Source: Streptomyces sp. NBC_01669 (GTDB lineage Bacteria; Actinomycetota; Actinomycetes; Streptomycetales; Streptomycetaceae). Taken from it: a DNA stretch of 64,000 nt. Below the pieces are notes generated by a model that worked only from the letters and a program-made list of their open reading frames with translations, searched no databases and was not told where the DNA came from. Below, one piece after another: positions 49,980-59,217 of the stretch. The position numbers and the translations under genes were made by a program. The DNA lies in contig NZ_JAPEQG010000001.1 in NCBI RefSeq assembly GCF_026339735.1, positions 6,532,501 to 6,596,500 of the forward strand, written 5' to 3'. The stretch's first letter is position 1; every line of letters starts with the position of its first letter.

Positions 49980-51167
49980 CTACGGGAGCGCCAGCATCCG
50001 CTCCAGCGCCAGCTTCGCGTACTTCTCCGTCTCGGGGTCGACCTCGATCCGGTTGACCAGGTTCCCCTCGGCCAGCGACTCCAGCGTCCACACCAGGTGC
50101 GGCAGGTCGATCCGGTTCATCGTCGAGCAGAAGCAGACCGTCTTGTCGAGGAAGACGATCTCTTTGTCCTCCGCGGCGAACCGGTTGGCCAGGCGGCGCA
50201 CCAGGTTCAGCTCGGTGCCGATCGCCCACTTCGAGCCGGCCGGGGCCGCCTCCAGGGCCTTGATGATGTACTCCGTCGAGCCGACGTAGTCCGCCGCGGC
50301 CACGACCTCGTGCTTGCACTCGGGGTGCACCAGCACATTGACGCCCGGGATGCGCTCGCGCACATCGTTGACGGAGTCCACCGAGAAGCGCCCGTGCACC
50401 GAGCAGTGCCCGCGCCACAGGATCATCTTCGCGTTCCGCAGCTCCTCGGCGGTGAGGCCGCCGTTCGGTTTGTGCGGGTTGTAGAGGACGCAGTCCTCCA
50501 GTGTCATCCCCATGTCGCGGACCGCGGTGTTCCGTCCCAGGTGCTGGTCGGGGAGGAAGAGGACCTTCTCGCCCTGTTCGAAGGCCCACTCCAGGGCGCG
50601 CTTCGCATTGGACGAGGTGCAGATCGTGCCGCCGTGCCTGCCGGTGAAGGCCTTGATGTCGGCGGAGGAGTTCATGTACGAGACGGGTACGACCTGCTCG
50701 GCGACCCCGGCCTCGGTCAGTACGTCCCAGCACTCGGCGACCTGCTCGGCGGTGGCCATGTCGGCCATCGAGCAGCCGGCGGCCAGGTCCGGCAGCACGA
50801 CCTTCTGGTCGTCGGTGGTCAGGATGTCCGCGGACTCCGCCATGAAGTGCACGCCGCAGAAGACGATGTACTCGGCTTCCGGCCGGGCGGCCGCGTCACG
50901 GGCGAGCTTGAACGAGTCGCCGGTGACGTCCGCGAACTGGATGACCTCGTCGCGCTGGTAGTGGTGGCCGAGAACGAAGACCTTGTCCCCGAGCTTCTCC
51001 TTGGCCGCGCGGGCGCGCTCCACCAGGTCCGGGTCGGACGGGGAGGGCAGATCGCCGGGGCACTCGACGCCGCGCTCACTCTTCGGGTCGGCCTCGCGGC
51101 CGAGCAGCAGCAGGGCGAGGGGTGTCGGCTGGACATCGAGGTCCTGGACGGGGTGGGCCGTGGTCAC
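49980..51167 (-). CDS. nadA: Quinolinate synthase A
   Basis: Iron-sulfur enzyme that condenses iminoaspartate and dihydroxyacetone phosphate to quinolinate in de novo NAD synthesis. The three cluster cysteines lie in FCGVHFMAES, HPECKHE and VCFCSTMN. GTG at 51167 (VTTAHPVQDLD) is preferred to the GTG at 51176, since AAAGG is then about 9 bases upstream; 395 residues. It is divergent from erpA, an Fe-S carrier, and is not followed by nadB/nadC on the same strand in this window. Confidence 0.95.
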   Translation of the reverse strand: MTTAHPVQDLDVQPTPLALLLLGREADPKSERGVECPGDLPSPSDPDLVERARAAKEKLGDKVFVLGHHYQRDEVIQFADVTGDSFKLARDAAARPEAEYIVFCGVHFMAESADILTTDDQKVVLPDLAAGCSMADMATAEQVAECWDVLTEAGVAEQVVPVSYMNSSADIKAFTGRHGGTICTSSNAKRALEWAFEQGEKVLFLPDQHLGRNTAVRDMGMTLEDCVLYNPHKPNGGLTAEELRNAKMILWRGHCSVHGRFSVDSVNDVRERIPGVNVLVHPECKHEVVAAADYVGSTEYIIKALEAAPAGSKWAIGTELNLVRRLANRFAAEDKEIVFLDKTVCFCSTMNRIDLPHLVWTLESLAEGNLVNRIEVDPETEKYAKLALERMLALP

Positions 51168-51203
51168 GTCACGCACCCTTTCTTCTCTGCAGATAAGCCT
51201 TTT

Positions 51204-51216
51204 CGTCTAATTGACG
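51204..51216. promoter_or_regulatory. Candidate operator in the nadA-erpA divergent region
   Basis: CGTCTAATTGACG has arms CGTC and GACG around TAATT, 37-49 bases before the nadA start in an AT-rich stretch. The arms are short, and I cannot assign a regulator. Confidence 0.3.
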
Positions 51217-51460
51217 TTATCTATCATATCCGGTTCACGTCACTTTGACGATGCCGATAGCGTCTATGTGACGAATTCCCTCTGGAGGTGACCGGAGGCT
51301 GTTCCGGGGTCGCGAGAGGCGTCCTTGTCCCGCCCGGCACCTCTTCCCCGAGGGGTGTGCGAGCATGAAAGGAACAGGCAAGCGCTCGGCCCGGAATGAA
51401 TCCGCGGTCCCGACGGTTGCAACGTCGGCAAGCAGTCCGTACAACCCGGGAGAGAAGCAG

Positions 51461-51817
51461 ATGTCCGTATCGGACGAGACCACCACCGTGAGCGACGGCA
51501 TCCTCCTGTCCGACGCCGCCGCAGCCAAGGTCAAGGGCCTGCTGGAGCAGGAAGGCCGTGACGACCTGGCGCTGCGCGTCGCCGTCCAGCCCGGCGGCTG
51601 CTCGGGCCTGCGCTATCAGCTCTTCTTCGACGAGCGTTCGCTCGACGGCGATGTCGTGAAGGACTTCGACGGCGTCAAGGTCGTCACCGACCGGATGAGC
51701 GCTCCGTACCTGGGTGGCGCCTCCATCGACTTCGTCGACACCATCGAGAAGCAGGGCTTCACGATCGACAACCCGAACGCCACGGGCTCCTGCGCCTGCG
51801 GTGACTCCTTCAGCTAA
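51461..51817 (+). CDS. erpA: A-type iron-sulfur carrier ErpA
   Basis: 118-residue A-type Fe-S carrier that delivers clusters to apoproteins such as quinolinate synthase and lipoyl synthase. Its three conserved cysteines are seen in PGGCSGLRY and GSCACGDSF. The ATG at 51461 follows GGGAGAG and matches the family start MSVSDETTT; a frame to 51365 would add an unconserved tail. Confidence 0.93.
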   Translation: MSVSDETTTVSDGILLSDAAAAKVKGLLEQEGRDDLALRVAVQPGGCSGLRYQLFFDERSLDGDVVKDFDGVKVVTDRMSAPYLGGASIDFVDTIEKQGFTIDNPNATGSCACGDSFS

Positions 51818-51851
51818 GTCGCGAAGGCGGTAACGGGCAGCAGTGCCTGCA

Positions 51852-51890
51852 GAAGGCGGCGGCCCCCGGACTCCGGGGGCCGCCGCCTTC
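51852..51890. terminator. Bidirectional hairpin terminator
   Basis: GAAGGCGGCGGCCCCCGG pairs with its complement over a 3-base loop, between erpA and the convergent membrane-protein gene. Confidence 0.88.
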
Positions 51891-51944
51891 AGTCGTGCCA
51901 GGCGCCGATCAGCCGACTGTCACCGACGTCACGACCGCGTACAC

Positions 51945-53396
51945 CTAGCCGCGCGGCACCGTGCCGCCCGCCGCGTCGAGCACCTTCCGGTCACCCAGCG
52001 GGGCGTCCAGCGTCACCGTCCGCGTCAGCTCCTTGGCGATCATGATGCAGACCTTCTTCGGGTCCGGGGTCGACTCGGTGATCGTCACCCGCACAGCGTC
52101 CGCGCTCTCGGTCGCGCTCGCCGCGTACGTACTGCACACACCGCCCCAGAACGTCACCTTCAGCGTCCGGCCGTCCGCGGTGTACGAGGTCAGCTGGTGC
52201 GTGGACCGTGACGCGTCCCCCGTGCCCGAACCCGACCCCGGGTACTTCGAGGAAGGCTTGGTCAGCGAGTCCGGGTCCACTGCGACCTGCGCCACCGTGT
52301 TGCCCGTCCCGCCCGCTGCCGGCCGCACCGAGAAGAGCCACGACGGTACGAGTGTCTGCTCCCCGTCCACGTACCGCATCGCAAGGCCGAAGACCGCCTT
52401 GTCGACCGTCACGATCGTCGTCTCACGCTCCGCTCCGGTCCGTGTCCCGCAGCTGACGGCCGGCGACTTCGGTTCGTCCTTCTCCAGCGGTACGGGGGTG
52501 GCGCACCCGCCGATGCGGCTCCGCGAAGCGTTCGCGCGGCCGGCCTCGTTCAGCTGCTTCAGCGCATCGTCCGCGCTGATCACCGGATACTCCGCACCTT
52601 TCTCCAGGCTCTTCAACTGACCGCTGCCACCGACCACTTGACCGTCGGATCCCACCTGGATCCCAGTCGCCCAGCCGTACGTGGGCAGCCCGCCCACCAC
52701 CGGGTTCGCGTTCACCACCCGTACCGAGCCCATGAGTTGGGACGCGTCGAGGGCGGCATCGTCCTGGCCCGCCGCCTTCAGCACGGGCACGGCGGCGGCC
52801 TTGGCGGCGTTCTCGCTCACCGGCGATCCCGTGCCGCCCGGTGCCACGTCCCTGCTCGCACACACCGTCGTGCTCCGGCAGTTGTCCGTTCCGCCGGAGC
52901 CGAAGAGGGCGAAGGACCAGGTGCCCGGCGCCTGCTTGTTCACCCGCAGGACCGGACCCGAGCCGTCCCCGTCGGACCCCACCTTCCATGCGGTGCCCTC
53001 GGCCCGCGGAGTGCCCTCCAGGCCCAGAGCCTTCGCCAGCCGGGTCACCTCCGCGGCGGAGACGGTGCCCTTCGCCCGGTGGACGGCGGCCTTGGCCGGG
53101 CCGTCGGGCAGCTTGCCGGACGCGCGGTAGACCACGCCGTCGCCGCTGGGGTCGGGCTCGCCCGGGGCGATACCCTCCGGGGGTGCCGTCGGGCTCGACG
53201 CGACCTCGTCGAGCGCGAGCAGGGGAGGCGTGCGGTCACTGCTGCCCGCCCGGCTGCCGCTGCCGCCGTCCGCGGCAGCCCAGTACGCGCTGCCGCCCCC
53301 GGCGAGCAGCACCGCTGCCGCCACCGAGGCCACGGCCAGCGGCGACCGCCGCCGTCGGGGGGCAGTCACGTCGTTGTCGGGTCGCTCGGTACTCAC
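51945..53396 (-). CDS. Single-pass membrane/secreted protein, unknown function
   Basis: 483-residue protein. The N-terminus is basic (APRRRRS) followed by one hydrophobic segment (about 18-42), then a long Ser/Gly/Asp-rich extracytoplasmic region with several cysteines that could form disulfides. No family motif is recognised. The same layout is common among streptomycete core hypotheticals near erpA. ATG start at 53396 with a GGAGCG site. Confidence 0.7.
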   Translation of the reverse strand: MSTERPDNDVTAPRRRRSPLAVASVAAAVLLAGGGSAYWAAADGGSGSRAGSSDRTPPLLALDEVASSPTAPPEGIAPGEPDPSGDGVVYRASGKLPDGPAKAAVHRAKGTVSAAEVTRLAKALGLEGTPRAEGTAWKVGSDGDGSGPVLRVNKQAPGTWSFALFGSGGTDNCRSTTVCASRDVAPGGTGSPVSENAAKAAAVPVLKAAGQDDAALDASQLMGSVRVVNANPVVGGLPTYGWATGIQVGSDGQVVGGSGQLKSLEKGAEYPVISADDALKQLNEAGRANASRSRIGGCATPVPLEKDEPKSPAVSCGTRTGAERETTIVTVDKAVFGLAMRYVDGEQTLVPSWLFSVRPAAGGTGNTVAQVAVDPDSLTKPSSKYPGSGSGTGDASRSTHQLTSYTADGRTLKVTFWGGVCSTYAASATESADAVRVTITESTPDPKKVCIMIAKELTRTVTLDAPLGDRKVLDAAGGTVPRG

Positions 53397-53535
53397 CGGA
53401 TCGCTCCTTCGGCTGCGTTGCCGTCACCATGACCGTCGCACGGTCATCGCCTGTCCCGCGAGTGCGGACAACGGTGGGACGGAGCAGGGGGGCACCCGGT
53501 TCCCCGAGGGTGCCGGAAGCGAGCGGTTGCGGCCG

Positions 53536-53733
53536 TCAGTCGCCGTACTCGGACATCGCGTCGATCAGCCGTGCGGACGCGTCCGGAACGGTGACGCCAT
53601 GAATCAGGGACGGCGCGACAGGGGTGGGGGCGGCCTTGGGGGGTACGACCCAGTGCGGAGCCATCCGTGCGCAGTCGCCGCGCAGCTCGGCCAGGCTGAT
53701 CTCGGACTCGCTCGGGGCGATGTTCTTCGACAT
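53536..53733 (-). CDS. Small hypothetical protein
   Basis: 65-residue protein beginning MSKNIAPSESEISLAEL. It is proline-rich in the middle (VVPPKAAPTPVAPS) and ends DASARLIDAMSEYGD. It lies between the membrane protein and the PfkB kinase in the opposite direction to the kinase. No homologue is recognised; coding status is supported by GC-rich third positions and an upstream AT-rich promoter-like stretch. Confidence 0.55.
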   Translation of the reverse strand: MSKNIAPSESEISLAELRGDCARMAPHWVVPPKAAPTPVAPSLIHGVTVPDASARLIDAMSEYGD

Positions 53734-53893
53734 ATTCGCACCGTAGGCACCGCAGACCTCAGGATAAAAGACCTACTATCGGGTAGTTTTTCCCCCTTCA
53801 GGGCGAGTGCGGCGAACGGGTAGCGTGAACTGTCACGCCGTCCCGGGAACGCAGTCACCCGTTCCCCCCGACCTCCGCAGGAGCAGTCTCCCC

Positions 53894-54868
53894 GTGCGCA
53901 TCGCAGTCACCGGCTCCATCGCCACCGATCACCTCATGACCTTCCCCGGCCGTTTCGCCGACCAGCTGGTCGCCGATCAGCTGCACACGGTCTCGCTCTC
54001 CTTCCTGGTCGACAACCTCGATGTGCGCCGGGGCGGTGTCGCCGCCAACATCTGCTTCGGCATGGGCATGCTCGGTACCGGCCCGATCCTGGTCGGCGCC
54101 GCGGGCTCCGACTTCGACGAGTACCGCGCGTGGCTCGACCGGCACGGCGTCGACACCGGCTCGGTGCGGATCTCCGAGGTCCTGCACACCGCCCGTTTCG
54201 TCTGCACGACGGACGCCGACCACAACCAGATCGGCTCCTTCTACACGGGCGCGATGAGCGAGGCCCGGCTGATCGAGCTGAAGGCCGTCGCCGACCGTGT
54301 CGGCGGTCTCGACCTCGTCTCGATCGGCGCCGACGACCCGGAGGCGATGCTCCGCCACACCGAGGAGTGCCGCTCCCGGGGCATCGCGTTCGCCGCCGAC
54401 TTCTCGCAGCAGATCGCGCGGATGGACGGCGACGAGATCCGGATCCTCCTCGACGGCGCCACGTACCTCTTCTCCAACGAGTACGAGAAGGGGCTCATCG
54501 AGTCCAAGACCGGCTGGACCGATGAGGAGATCCTCGGCAAGGTCGGCCACCGTGTCACCACGCTCGGGGCCCGCGGCGTCCGGATCGAGCAGGCCGGTCA
54601 GGAGACCATCGAGGTGGGCTGCCCGGAGGAGGAGACGAAGGCGGACCCGACCGGCGTCGGTGACGCCTTCCGCGCCGGTTTCCTCTCCGGCCTCGCCTGG
54701 GGCGTCAGCCTGGAGCGCGCCGCGCAGGTCGGCTGCATGCTCGCCACGCTGGTGATCGAGACGGTCGGCACCCAGGAGTACACCCTGCGCCGCGCCCACT
54801 TCATGGACCGCTTCACCAAGGCGTACGGTCACGACGCCGCCGCCGAGGTCCGCACCCACCTGCGCTGA
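53894..54868 (+). CDS. PfkB-family carbohydrate/nucleoside kinase
   Basis: 324-residue ribokinase-superfamily kinase. RRGGVAANICFGMGMLG (about 46-62) is the first PfkB signature, and DPTGVGDAFRAGFLSG (about 255-270) the second with the catalytic Asp. The combination resembles actinobacterial adenosine kinase-like enzymes, which phosphorylate a sugar or nucleoside with ATP. GTG at 53894 follows AGGAGC; a longer frame is rejected. Substrate undetermined. Confidence 0.92.
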   Translation: MRIAVTGSIATDHLMTFPGRFADQLVADQLHTVSLSFLVDNLDVRRGGVAANICFGMGMLGTGPILVGAAGSDFDEYRAWLDRHGVDTGSVRISEVLHTARFVCTTDADHNQIGSFYTGAMSEARLIELKAVADRVGGLDLVSIGADDPEAMLRHTEECRSRGIAFAADFSQQIARMDGDEIRILLDGATYLFSNEYEKGLIESKTGWTDEEILGKVGHRVTTLGARGVRIEQAGQETIEVGCPEEETKADPTGVGDAFRAGFLSGLAWGVSLERAAQVGCMLATLVIETVGTQEYTLRRAHFMDRFTKAYGHDAAAEVRTHLR

Positions 54869-54878
54869 TCCGGGAACG

Positions 54879-56261
54879 CTACGACAGCCGGCGGACCACA
54901 TAGGCGGAGCCCCGGTCCGCCGGCTCCTCACCCACGTACTCCTGCTCCCGCATCTCGCACCACGCAGGGATGTCCAGCCGTGCGGCCTCGTCGTCCGAGA
55001 GCACGGTCACCGTCCCGCCCACCGGTACCTCTCCGATCACCTTGGCGAGCTCGATCACCGGGATCGGGCACCGCCTCCCCAGCGCATCGACCACCAGGGA
55101 CGCGGCCGTCGCGGGGGAGGGGGCGGGCGAGACGGGCGCGCCCAGCCTCTCCCGTACCCCTGCCACCACCCCCGGCAGCACCCGGAGGAAGCGGTCGACG
55201 TCCTCCTCCGTGGTGCCGGCCGGCAGGGACACCCGGACGTTGCCCTCCGACAGCACTCCCATCGCCTTCAGCACATGGCTCGGTGTGAGCGTGCTGCTCG
55301 TGCAGGACGAACCGGACGAGACGGAAAATCCCTCCCGGTCCAGTTCGTGGAGGAGTGTCTCCCCGTCGACATAGAGACAGGAGAAGGTCACCAGGTGCGG
55401 CAGCCGCCGCACCGGATCGCCGACCACCTCCACATCGGGCACGACCGAGCCCACTGTGGCTCGAATCCGGTCCACCAGCGCCCGTAGCCGTACGGACTCC
55501 ACCGCCGCCTCGGCCCGGACGGCCCGCAACGACGCCGCCGCCGCCACGACGGCCGGGATGTTCTCGAAGCCGGCGGCCCGCCCCGACTCCCGTTCGTCCG
55601 CCGCGCCTTGGGGTGCGAACCGGACCCCCTTGCGTACGGCGAGCAGCCCCACCCCCGAGGGTCCGCCCCACTTGTGGGCACTGGCCGTCAGCAGCGACCA
55701 GCCGCCCGGCACCGGACCCCAGCCCAGCGACTGGGCGGCGTCCACCAGCAGTGGCACGCCCGCCGCCCGGCAGGCCTCCGCGACCTCGGCCACCGGCTGT
55801 TCCGTACCGACCTCGTGGTTGGCGGACTGCAGGCAGGCCAGTGCGGTGTCCTCGCGCAGGGCCTCCCCGTACGCCGCCGCGCTCACCGTCCCCGCCCGGT
55901 CCACCGGCACCTCGGCGAACGTCCCGCCCTGAGCCTCATGGGCGGCGGCCGAATGGAGCACCGACGAGTGTTCGACCGCCGAGACCACCAGATGGCGGCC
56001 GACACGCCGACGCCCGGCGAGGGCACCGGAAATTCCTGAGTGCACCGCCCGGGTTCCCGACGAGGTGAAGGTCAGCTCGTCCGGGCGGCACCCCACCGCC
56101 TCCGCGGCCGCCTCCCGGGCCGCGTCCAGCAGCAGCCGGGCCCGCCGCCCCTCCCGGTAGAGGCGGGCCGGGTCGGACCAGCCCTCGTCCAGTGCGGCCA
56201 GCAGCGCCTGGCGGGCCACGGGGTGCAGGGGTGCGGAGGATGCGGCATCGAAGTAGGGCAC
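54879..56261 (-). CDS. Cysteine desulfurase-TusA fusion (sulfur transfer)
   Basis: 460-residue fusion. Residues about 1-370 form a NifS-like PLP enzyme: PLP lysine in SAHKWGG, and the active Cys loop in SVSSGSSCTSSTLTPSHVL. Residues about 385-460 form a TusA/SirA domain with its sulfur-accepting Cys in GRRCPIPVIELAK. A desulfurase with its own acceptor in one chain suggests persulfide relay for tRNA thiolation, molybdenum or other cofactors. ATG start at 56261. It is divergent from ctaC and adjoins erpA-region Fe-S genes. Confidence 0.9.
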   Translation of the reverse strand: MPYFDAASSAPLHPVARQALLAALDEGWSDPARLYREGRRARLLLDAAREAAAEAVGCRPDELTFTSSGTRAVHSGISGALAGRRRVGRHLVVSAVEHSSVLHSAAAHEAQGGTFAEVPVDRAGTVSAAAYGEALREDTALACLQSANHEVGTEQPVAEVAEACRAAGVPLLVDAAQSLGWGPVPGGWSLLTASAHKWGGPSGVGLLAVRKGVRFAPQGAADERESGRAAGFENIPAVVAAAASLRAVRAEAAVESVRLRALVDRIRATVGSVVPDVEVVGDPVRRLPHLVTFSCLYVDGETLLHELDREGFSVSSGSSCTSSTLTPSHVLKAMGVLSEGNVRVSLPAGTTEEDVDRFLRVLPGVVAGVRERLGAPVSPAPSPATAASLVVDALGRRCPIPVIELAKVIGEVPVGGTVTVLSDDEAARLDIPAWCEMREQEYVGEEPADRGSAYVVRRLS

Positions 56262-56423
56262 ATGTCCACGCTAGCTCGCACCCGCCGCCGCCTCGGGACG
56301 GGCCGCTCACGCAGCCAGGAGAGGGCCCGTCAGATGGCGGCCGGAGGCCCGGATTCCACCCCTTCGGGGTGTCGGGCGGCGCGTTGGGCACCCTCCCCGC
56401 GCGACCCCAAATAGCGTCCAGTA

Positions 56424-56452
56424 GGGTTTGGTCCGCATAAACATCCAAACCC
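56424..56452. promoter_or_regulatory. Inverted repeat in the ctaC promoter region
   Basis: GGGTTTGG and CCAAACCC, 8 bases each, flank a 13-base AT-containing spacer (TCCGCATAAACAT) that includes a -10-like CATAAA. It lies 79-107 bases before the ctaC start and could be an operator overlapping the promoter. Confidence 0.45.
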
Positions 56453-56530
56453 CTGCCCGCGTCAGGGCGGCGACCGACCAGAGAGACGGCCGCGCCGAAC
56501 GCGCGGGCGAGACTCTCGGGAAGGCGCTAC

Positions 56531-57484
56531 GTGAGTCCCAACGGCTCCGACCGCTCGTCGCGGCGCCCGATGCGGCGGAAGCTGCCGCAGGTGCTGACTG
56601 CGGGCCTGATCCTGGCGACCGCCACCGGTTGCACATACCCCCGCCTTGGTATGCCCACGCCGGTAACGGAAGAGGCACCACGGATCCTTTCCCTCTGGCA
56701 GGGCTCGTGGGCGGCAGCGCTCGCCACGGGTGTGCTGGTCTGGGGCCTGATCCTGTGGAGCGTCATCTTCCACCGGCGCAGCCGCACCAAGGTGGAGGTA
56801 CCTCCGCAGACCCGGTACAACATGCCCATCGAGGCGCTGTACACCGTGGTCCCTCTGATCATCGTCTCGGTGTTGTTCTACTTCACCGCGCGCGATGAAT
56901 CGAAGCTCCTCTCGCTCTCCCCGAAGCCCGCCCACACCATCAACGTGGTCGGCTTCCAGTGGAGCTGGGGCTTCAACTACATCGAGAACGTGGACGGCTC
57001 GACCGCCACGGGCAACGAGATCCCCAAGGAGCTCGACGCCATCCCCGACCGGTTCCGGAAGGAATTCCCCAAGGGTGCGGAAGGCGTCTACGACGTCGGC
57101 ATCCCGGGCACCCGGAACCCGCAGAACGGCAACCCGGGTCCGACCCTGTGGCTGCCGAAGGGCGAGAAGGTCCGCTTCGTTCTGACTTCGCGTGACGTCA
57201 TCCACTCCTTCTGGGTGGTGCCGTTCCTCATGAAGCAGGACGTCATTCCGGGCCACACCAACTCCTTCGAGGTGACTCCCAACCAGGAGGGCACCTTCAT
57301 GGGCAAGTGCGCCGAGCTCTGCGGCGTCGACCACTCCCGGATGCTCTTCAACGTCAAGGTCGTCTCCCCGGAGCGCTACCAGGCGCACCTCAAGGAGCTG
57401 GCCAAGAAGGGCCAGACGGGCTACGTGCCGGCCGGTATCGAGCAGACGAACCCGGCCAGGAATGCGGAGACGAACAAACTGTGA
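56531..57484 (+). CDS. ctaC: Cytochrome c oxidase subunit II
   Basis: 317-residue CuA-binding subunit that passes electrons from cytochrome c to the aa3 oxidase. Lipobox-like TATGC at Cys34, two transmembrane helices (about 57-80 and 105-125), and a C-terminal cupredoxin with the CuA ligands in DVIHSFWVV (His) and CAELCGVDHSRM (two Cys, His, Met). GTG at 56531 follows GGAAGG. The stop overlaps the ctaD start as GTGA. Confidence 0.95.
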   Translation: MSPNGSDRSSRRPMRRKLPQVLTAGLILATATGCTYPRLGMPTPVTEEAPRILSLWQGSWAAALATGVLVWGLILWSVIFHRRSRTKVEVPPQTRYNMPIEALYTVVPLIIVSVLFYFTARDESKLLSLSPKPAHTINVVGFQWSWGFNYIENVDGSTATGNEIPKELDAIPDRFRKEFPKGAEGVYDVGIPGTRNPQNGNPGPTLWLPKGEKVRFVLTSRDVIHSFWVVPFLMKQDVIPGHTNSFEVTPNQEGTFMGKCAELCGVDHSRMLFNVKVVSPERYQAHLKELAKKGQTGYVPAGIEQTNPARNAETNKL

Positions 57485-59217
57485 GCATCCTCAACGAACC
57501 TCAGGGTGCCGCGGCAGCAGACGACTCGTACGAGGACGAGCTGCCGGTCCGGCTGAAGCAGCCGGGAAACGTCGTCGTCAAGTGGTTGACCACCACTGAC
57601 CACAAGACGATCGGCACGATGTACCTGGTCACGTCGTTCGTGTTCTTCTGCATCGGCGGTCTGCTGGCGCTCTTCATGCGCGCCGAGCTGGCCCGCCCCG
57701 GCACGCAGATCATGTCGAACGAGCAGTTCAACCAGGCGTTCACGATGCACGGCACGATCATGCTGCTGATGTTCGCGACGCCGCTGTTCGCCGGGTTCGC
57801 GAACTGGATCATGCCGCTGCAGATCGGCGCGCCCGACGTGGCGTTCCCGCGGCTGAACATGTTCGCGTACTGGCTGTACCTCTTCGGCTCGATCATCGCG
57901 GTGGCCGGCTTCCTCACCCCGCAGGGTGCGGCGGACTTCGGCTGGTTCGCCTACTCCCCGCTCTCGGACGCCGTCCGTTCGCCGGGTGTCGGCGCCGACA
58001 TGTGGATCATGGGTCTGGCCTTCTCCGGCTTCGGCACGATCCTCGGTTCGGTCAACTTCATCACCACGATCATCTGCATGCGCGCACCCGGCATGACGAT
58101 GTTCCGGATGCCGATCTTCGTGTGGAACGTCCTGCTGACCGGTGTGCTGGTCCTGCTGGCCTTCCCGGTGCTCGCCGCCGCGCTCTTCGCGCTGGAGGCG
58201 GACCGCAAGTTCGGTGCGCATGTGTTCGACGCGGCCAATGGCGGCGCGCTGCTCTGGCAACACCTCTTCTGGTTCTTCGGCCATCCAGAGGTGTACATCA
58301 TCGCCTTGCCATTCTTCGGAATCATTTCCGAAGTGATTCCGGTGTTCAGCCGGAAGCCGATGTTCGGCTACATCGGCCTCATCAGTGCCACGATCGCCAT
58401 CGCGGGCCTGTCCGTGACCGTGTGGGCGCACCACATGTACGTCACCGGCGGTGTGCTGTTGCCGTTCTTCTCCTTCATGACGTTCCTCATCGCGGTACCG
58501 ACCGGGGTGAAGTTCTTCAACTGGATCGGCACGATGTGGAAGGGATCGCTGTCCTTCGAGACACCGATGCTCTGGGCCGTCGGCTTCCTGATCACCTTCA
58601 CCTTCGGTGGTCTGACCGGCGTCATCCTGGCCTCGCCGCCGATGGACTTCCACGTCTCGGACTCGTACTTCGTCGTCGCGCACTTCCACTACGTCATCTT
58701 CGGCACCGTGGTCTTCGCGATGTTCTCCGGATTCCACTTCTGGTGGCCGAAGTTCACCGGCAAGATGCTGGACGAGCGGCTCGGCAAGATCACGTTCTGG
58801 ACGCTGTTCGTGGGCTTCCACGGCACGTTCCTGGTGCAGCACTGGCTCGGCGCGGAGGGCATGCCGCGTCGTTACGCGGACTACCTCGCCGCCGACGGCT
58901 TCACCCTGCTGAACACGATCTCGACGATCTCCTCGTTCCTCCTCGGACTGTCGATGCTGCCGTTCTTCTACAACGTGTGGAAGACCGCCAAGTACGGCAA
59001 GAAGGTCGAGGTCGACGACCCGTGGGGCTACGGCCGTTCGCTGGAGTGGGCGACCTCCTGCCCGCCCCCGCGGCACAACTTCCTCACCCTGCCGCGGATC
59101 CGCTCCGAATCCCCGGCGTTCGACCTGCACCACCCGGAGATCTCGGCGCTCGAACAGCTGGAGCACCACTCCGAGGGTGACAAGGCCCTCGTTGGTGGCA
59201 AGGAGGCCGGCAAGTGA
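57481..59217 (+). CDS. ctaD: Cytochrome c oxidase subunit I
   Basis: 578-residue catalytic subunit with heme a, heme a3 and CuB. Twelve helices can be drawn; WFFGHPEVYI (CuB His and cross-linked Tyr region), HHMYVTGG and HFHYVIFG are the metal-binding motifs. GTG at 57481 gives VSILNEPQGAA and overlaps ctaC by 4 bases; ctaF overlaps its 3' end by 4 bases. Confidence 0.96.
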   Translation: MSILNEPQGAAAADDSYEDELPVRLKQPGNVVVKWLTTTDHKTIGTMYLVTSFVFFCIGGLLALFMRAELARPGTQIMSNEQFNQAFTMHGTIMLLMFATPLFAGFANWIMPLQIGAPDVAFPRLNMFAYWLYLFGSIIAVAGFLTPQGAADFGWFAYSPLSDAVRSPGVGADMWIMGLAFSGFGTILGSVNFITTIICMRAPGMTMFRMPIFVWNVLLTGVLVLLAFPVLAAALFALEADRKFGAHVFDAANGGALLWQHLFWFFGHPEVYIIALPFFGIISEVIPVFSRKPMFGYIGLISATIAIAGLSVTVWAHHMYVTGGVLLPFFSFMTFLIAVPTGVKFFNWIGTMWKGSLSFETPMLWAVGFLITFTFGGLTGVILASPPMDFHVSDSYFVVAHFHYVIFGTVVFAMFSGFHFWWPKFTGKMLDERLGKITFWTLFVGFHGTFLVQHWLGAEGMPRRYADYLAADGFTLLNTISTISSFLLGLSMLPFFYNVWKTAKYGKKVEVDDPWGYGRSLEWATSCPPPRHNFLTLPRIRSESPAFDLHHPEISALEQLEHHSEGDKALVGGKEAGK

